Below, in pieces: positions 6,128 to 8,401 of a stretch of 8,401 bases of DNA. The number at the start of each line of letters is the position of its first letter. Within the stretch, counting starts at the first letter, position 1. Origin of the DNA: Bacteroidota bacterium (GTDB lineage: Bacteria > Bacteroidota > Bacteroidia > Bacteroidales > Rikenellaceae); NCBI GenBank assembly GCA_023413645.1, contig JAEZPN010000053.1:1-8401 (forward strand). The letters run 5' to 3'. Below the pieces are notes generated by a model. That model saw only the letters and a list, made by a program, of their open reading frames with translations. It made no database searches and was not told where the DNA came from. The translations under genes were made by a program, and so were the position numbers.

Positions 6128-6256
6128 AATTTGGGATTAGAAGGCTGCAGATACAACGCTCGGCAAAAATGCCACCGATGGGTAGTACTTGACGTACGTC
6201 CCATTGGTGGCAATTTTTGTTAGCGGCAGTAGATGTCTGCCTTATAATTACAAATT
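6128..6256 (+). repeat. Hairpin element copy 3 (129 nt), after fusA2
   Basis: It starts one base after copy 2. Arms AATTTGGGATTAGAAGG (6128-6144) and CCTTATAATTACAAATT (6240-6256) pair except for G6134/A6250 and G6140/A6244; the second is the G/A mismatch conserved in all copies. Further pairing includes 6152-6154/6229-6231 next to a tandem G-A/A-G (6150-6151/6232-6233), CGCT/AGCG (6157-6160/6222-6225), and an inner stem 6164-6182/6200-6219 with one bulge at 6212. The 29 nt at 6177-6205 are identical to 6050-6078 of copy 2, while the stems around them differ yet remain paired. The right arm ends on the second base of the fusA2 stop codon (6255-6257), the same position as in copy 1. Confidence 0.8.
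6164..6219 (-). terminator. Possible intrinsic terminator of fusA2 inside hairpin copy 3
   Basis: Read on the minus strand, AAAAATTGCCACC pairs with GGTGGCATTTTTG, a GC-rich stem flanked by an A-tract and a T-tract. This is a terminator-like layout that would also work in the opposite direction. It starts about 36 bp after the fusA2 stop. The 17-nt structured loop with two GTAC boxes is not needed for termination. Confidence 0.5.
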
Positions 6257-8401
6257 ACTCTTCGTCGGTGTCTGTGTAAGCCTTCAAGAGCTTATCCTGT
6301 ACGTCGGCAGGAACCTGCTCGTATGATGCAAACTGCATTGTGTATGTAGCAGCACCTGAAGTGAGTGATGACAATGATGTTGAGTAGCGGTAGAGCTCTG
6401 CAAGAGGCACGCGTGCGTTGAGGCGGTCGAAGCCCTTATCTGACTCCATACCCATAATCATAGCACGGCGGTTCTGAAGATCGCTCATAACGGCACCCAT
6501 GTACTCGCTAGGAGTGAGGACCTCAACGTTGTAGATAGGCTCCATAATCTTAGGACCTGCGTTGCGGAAGGCATCCTTGAATGCGTTACGGCCTGCAAGC
6601 TTAAATGAGAGCTCGTTTGAATCTACTGGGTGCATCTTACCGTAGTAAACAACTACGCGGATGTCACGTGCGTAAGAACCTGTCAATGGACCCTCATCCA
6701 TCTTCTCCATGATACCCTTCAAGATAGCAGGCATGAAGCGTGTGTCGATAGCACCACCTACAACTGAGTTGTAGAACTGCAACTTACCACCCCATGGAAG
6801 ATCGTACTCCTCCTTACCCTTGAGGCTGACAGCGATCTCCTGACCGTTAACCTTGTACTTAGTAGGCTCGGGCATACCCTCGAAGTAAGGCTCGATAACC
6901 ATGTGAACCTCACCAAACTGACCAGAACCACCAGACTGCTTCTTGTGGCGGTAGTCTGCCTGTGCTACCTTAGTGATAGTCTCACGATATGGGATCTTAG
7001 GTGCGAAGTACTCGATCTCCATCTTGTTCTCAGCAGAAAGACGCTGCTTGAGGATGTTCAAGTGGTGCTCACCCTGACCCTGAATAATAGTCTGCTTAAG
7101 CTCCTTAGAGTACTCTACAAGGATTGTAGGATCCTCGAACTTAGCGTCGTTCAAAAGCTTGCCGAGCTTCTCCTCGTCGTTCTGCTCCTTAGCCTTAACT
7201 GCTGCGCGGTAGCGAGGCTCGGGGAATACGATAGGCTCAACAGCAACGGGAGTTGCGGGAGCTGCCAATGTATCGTTTGTACGTGTGCCCTTAAGCTTAA
7301 CGGTGCAACCGATGTCACCTGCTGAGAGCTCAGTAACCTTGATGCGGTTCTTACCAGCAACTGCGAAGAGCTGTGATACCTTCTCCTTGTTGCCTGTGCG
7401 AGAGTTTACAAGCTCCATACCCTCAGTCACCTTACCACGAACTACGCGGAAGTAGGTGATCTCACCGATATGCTGCTCGATCTGGCTCTTGAATACGAAT
7501 GCTACAGCGGGCTCGTTGTCGTTAGCCAAGATCTCCTCACCCTCAGTTGAGAGGAATGCGGGAGCCTTCAATGGACCAGGACCTACGTTGATGATGAACT
7601 CCATGAGACGCTTAGTACCGATGTCGCGCTTACCTGAAGCACAGAAGATAGGCATGATGTCACGCTTAGATACGCCGAGCTTCAAACCTGCACGGATATC
7701 GTCCTGTGTGAGTGAACCCTTCTCGAAGTAGAGCTCCATAAGTGCATCATCATAAACTGCAGCAGCCTCAGCAAGCTCCTGGTTCAAAGCCTGTGCACGC
7801 TCCAACTCGTTCTCAGGAATGTCATACTCCTCACGCTTACCGTTCTCGTCCACGAACTTGTAGAGCTTCATCATCAATACGTCGATGAATGAGTCGAAGC
7901 CTGCACCCTGATTTACGGGATACTGTACGATAACGGGCTTAACAGAAGAGTTAGCGCGGATACCCTCGAGAGTAGCCTCATAGTTAGCCTTGTCGCCGTC
8001 GAGCTGGTTAACAACGCCGATAAGAGGCTTGTTAAGGATGCGAGCGTAGCGTGACTGAAGCTCTGAGCCTACCTCCCAGCCATTCTGTGCGTTGAGCACC
8101 ATAACGCCAACGTCACCAACCTTAAACGCTGAGAAGAGAGAACCACAGAAGTCGTCTGAACCGGGGCAGTCGATGATGTTGAGCTTGCGGTTCATGAACT
8201 CTGTGAAGAGGGTTGTAGAATAGATCGAGCGCTTGTACTCATGCTCGATATCTGTGTTATCCGAGATAGTGTTGTTATTCTCGATGCTACCCCTGCGGTC
8301 AATTACCTTACCCTCGAAAGCCATTGCCTCTGCAAGGGTAGTTTTACCGGCGCCAGGCGCACCAATAAGAACGATGTTCTTAATCTCTTTTGCTGAATAG
8401 T
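6255..8401 (-). CDS. fusA2: Elongation factor G paralogue of the EF-G2 type (N-terminus just beyond window)
   Basis: The frame is open to the right edge: 25 codons precede the ATG at 8324 and include the P-loop, so that ATG is internal. The visible 714 residues lack only a few N-terminal ones. EF-G catalyses ribosome translocation. In visible numbering: P-loop GAPGAGKT (13-20); switch I KRSIYST (56-62), where canonical RGIT has Thr and here Y60; switch II DCPGS (77-81), where canonical DTPGH has the catalytic His and here Ser; and NQLD (131-134) instead of NKMD. Domain II is near 295-375, domain III near 390-465, domain IV has HKKQSGGSGQFGEV (485-498) and an insertion of about 20 residues near 520-545, and domain V has TPSEYMGAVMSDLQNRRA (629-646). 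The degenerate G motifs match the Bacteroides EF-G2 type, reported to act without GTPase activity and to be needed under carbon limitation (recalled, not checked). The promoter is outside the window. Confidence 0.92.
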   Translation of the reverse strand, partial: YSAKEIKNIVLIGAPGAGKTTLAEAMAFEGKVIDRRGSIENNNTISDNTDIEHEYKRSIYSTTLFTEFMNRKLNIIDCPGSDDFCGSLFSAFKVGDVGVMVLNAQNGWEVGSELQSRYARILNKPLIGVVNQLDGDKANYEATLEGIRANSSVKPVIVQYPVNQGAGFDSFIDVLMMKLYKFVDENGKREEYDIPENELERAQALNQELAEAAAVYDDALMELYFEKGSLTQDDIRAGLKLGVSKRDIMPIFCASGKRDIGTKRLMEFIINVGPGPLKAPAFLSTEGEEILANDNEPAVAFVFKSQIEQHIGEITYFRVVRGKVTEGMELVNSRTGNKEKVSQLFAVAGKNRIKVTELSAGDIGCTVKLKGTRTNDTLAAPATPVAVEPIVFPEPRYRAAVKAKEQNDEEKLGKLLNDAKFEDPTILVEYSKELKQTIIQGQGEHHLNILKQRLSAENKMEIEYFAPKIPYRETITKVAQADYRHKKQSGGSGQFGEVHMVIEPYFEGMPEPTKYKVNGQEIAVSLKGKEEYDLPWGGKLQFYNSVVGGAIDTRFMPAILKGIMEKMDEGPLTGSYARDIRVVVYYGKMHPVDSNELSFKLAGRNAFKDAFRNAGPKIMEPIYNVEVLTPSEYMGAVMSDLQNRRAMIMGMESDKGFDRLNARVPLAELYRYSTSLSSLTSGAATYTMQFASYEQVPADVQDKLLKAYTDTDEE

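Noticed and set aside
4331..6256. Classical MITE with target-site duplication
   Set aside because: The paired ends resemble terminal inverted repeats, but I find no clear direct duplication at the borders of any copy. Stem covariation and a fixed apex fit a structured element better; a transposon origin stays possible.

Overview
The window looks like a chromosome segment from a Bacteroidota gut-type bacterium, probably order Bacteroidales. An Alistipes/Rikenellaceae-like source is my guess, at low confidence. The reasons are promoters of the TTTG-N(about 20)-TAnnTTTG type used by the Bacteroidetes primary sigma factor, no Shine-Dalgarno sequence in front of any start, and a variant EF-G with a DCPGS switch II as in Bacteroides EF-G2. 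All five genes lie on the minus strand.

Read in transcription order (right to left), the window holds: an EF-G paralogue (fusA2-like, 6255-8401, N-terminus just outside the window); a 608-bp intergenic region; glycine C-acetyltransferase kbl (4459-5646); a 475-bp intergenic region; a QueD/6-pyruvoyl-tetrahydropterin synthase family enzyme (3531-3983), followed after 24 bp by DNA polymerase I polA (627-3506), probably as one operon; and a small coiled-coil lipoprotein (1-454, C-terminus outside the window) with its own promoter. The protein genes are mostly housekeeping (translation, threonine/glycine metabolism, deazapurine or pterin synthesis, DNA repair and replication) and do not form one pathway.

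The unusual content is in the two long intergenic regions. Both are built from the same modules in the same order (plus-strand coordinates): a pair of inverted arrays of a 9-nt unit of the type AAGGAATTT/AGGGAATAT; a short linker containing ATCACCA; then one or more copies of a 127-130 nt imperfect hairpin. I find three full copies of the hairpin: 4331-4460, 6000-6126 and 6128-6256, the last two almost abutting. All have 17-nt terminal arms beginning AATTT and ending AGAAGG, paired with CCTTAT...AAATT. The middle of the arms and the inner stems differ between copies but stay complementary. The apex carries TAGTACT..GA.GTAC in all three. Within the helices, the non-Watson-Crick pairs are G-T when read on the plus strand and none are A-C, so an RNA or single-stranded DNA from the plus strand, opposite to the genes, would fold best. 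Two of the three copies end inside the TAA stop codon of the neighbouring gene at the same base of the element. One region also carries two 58-bp direct repeats that contain only the left arm.

I saw no rRNA, tRNA, CRISPR array, transposase or phage gene. All pairing was done by eye, with no folding or database search.
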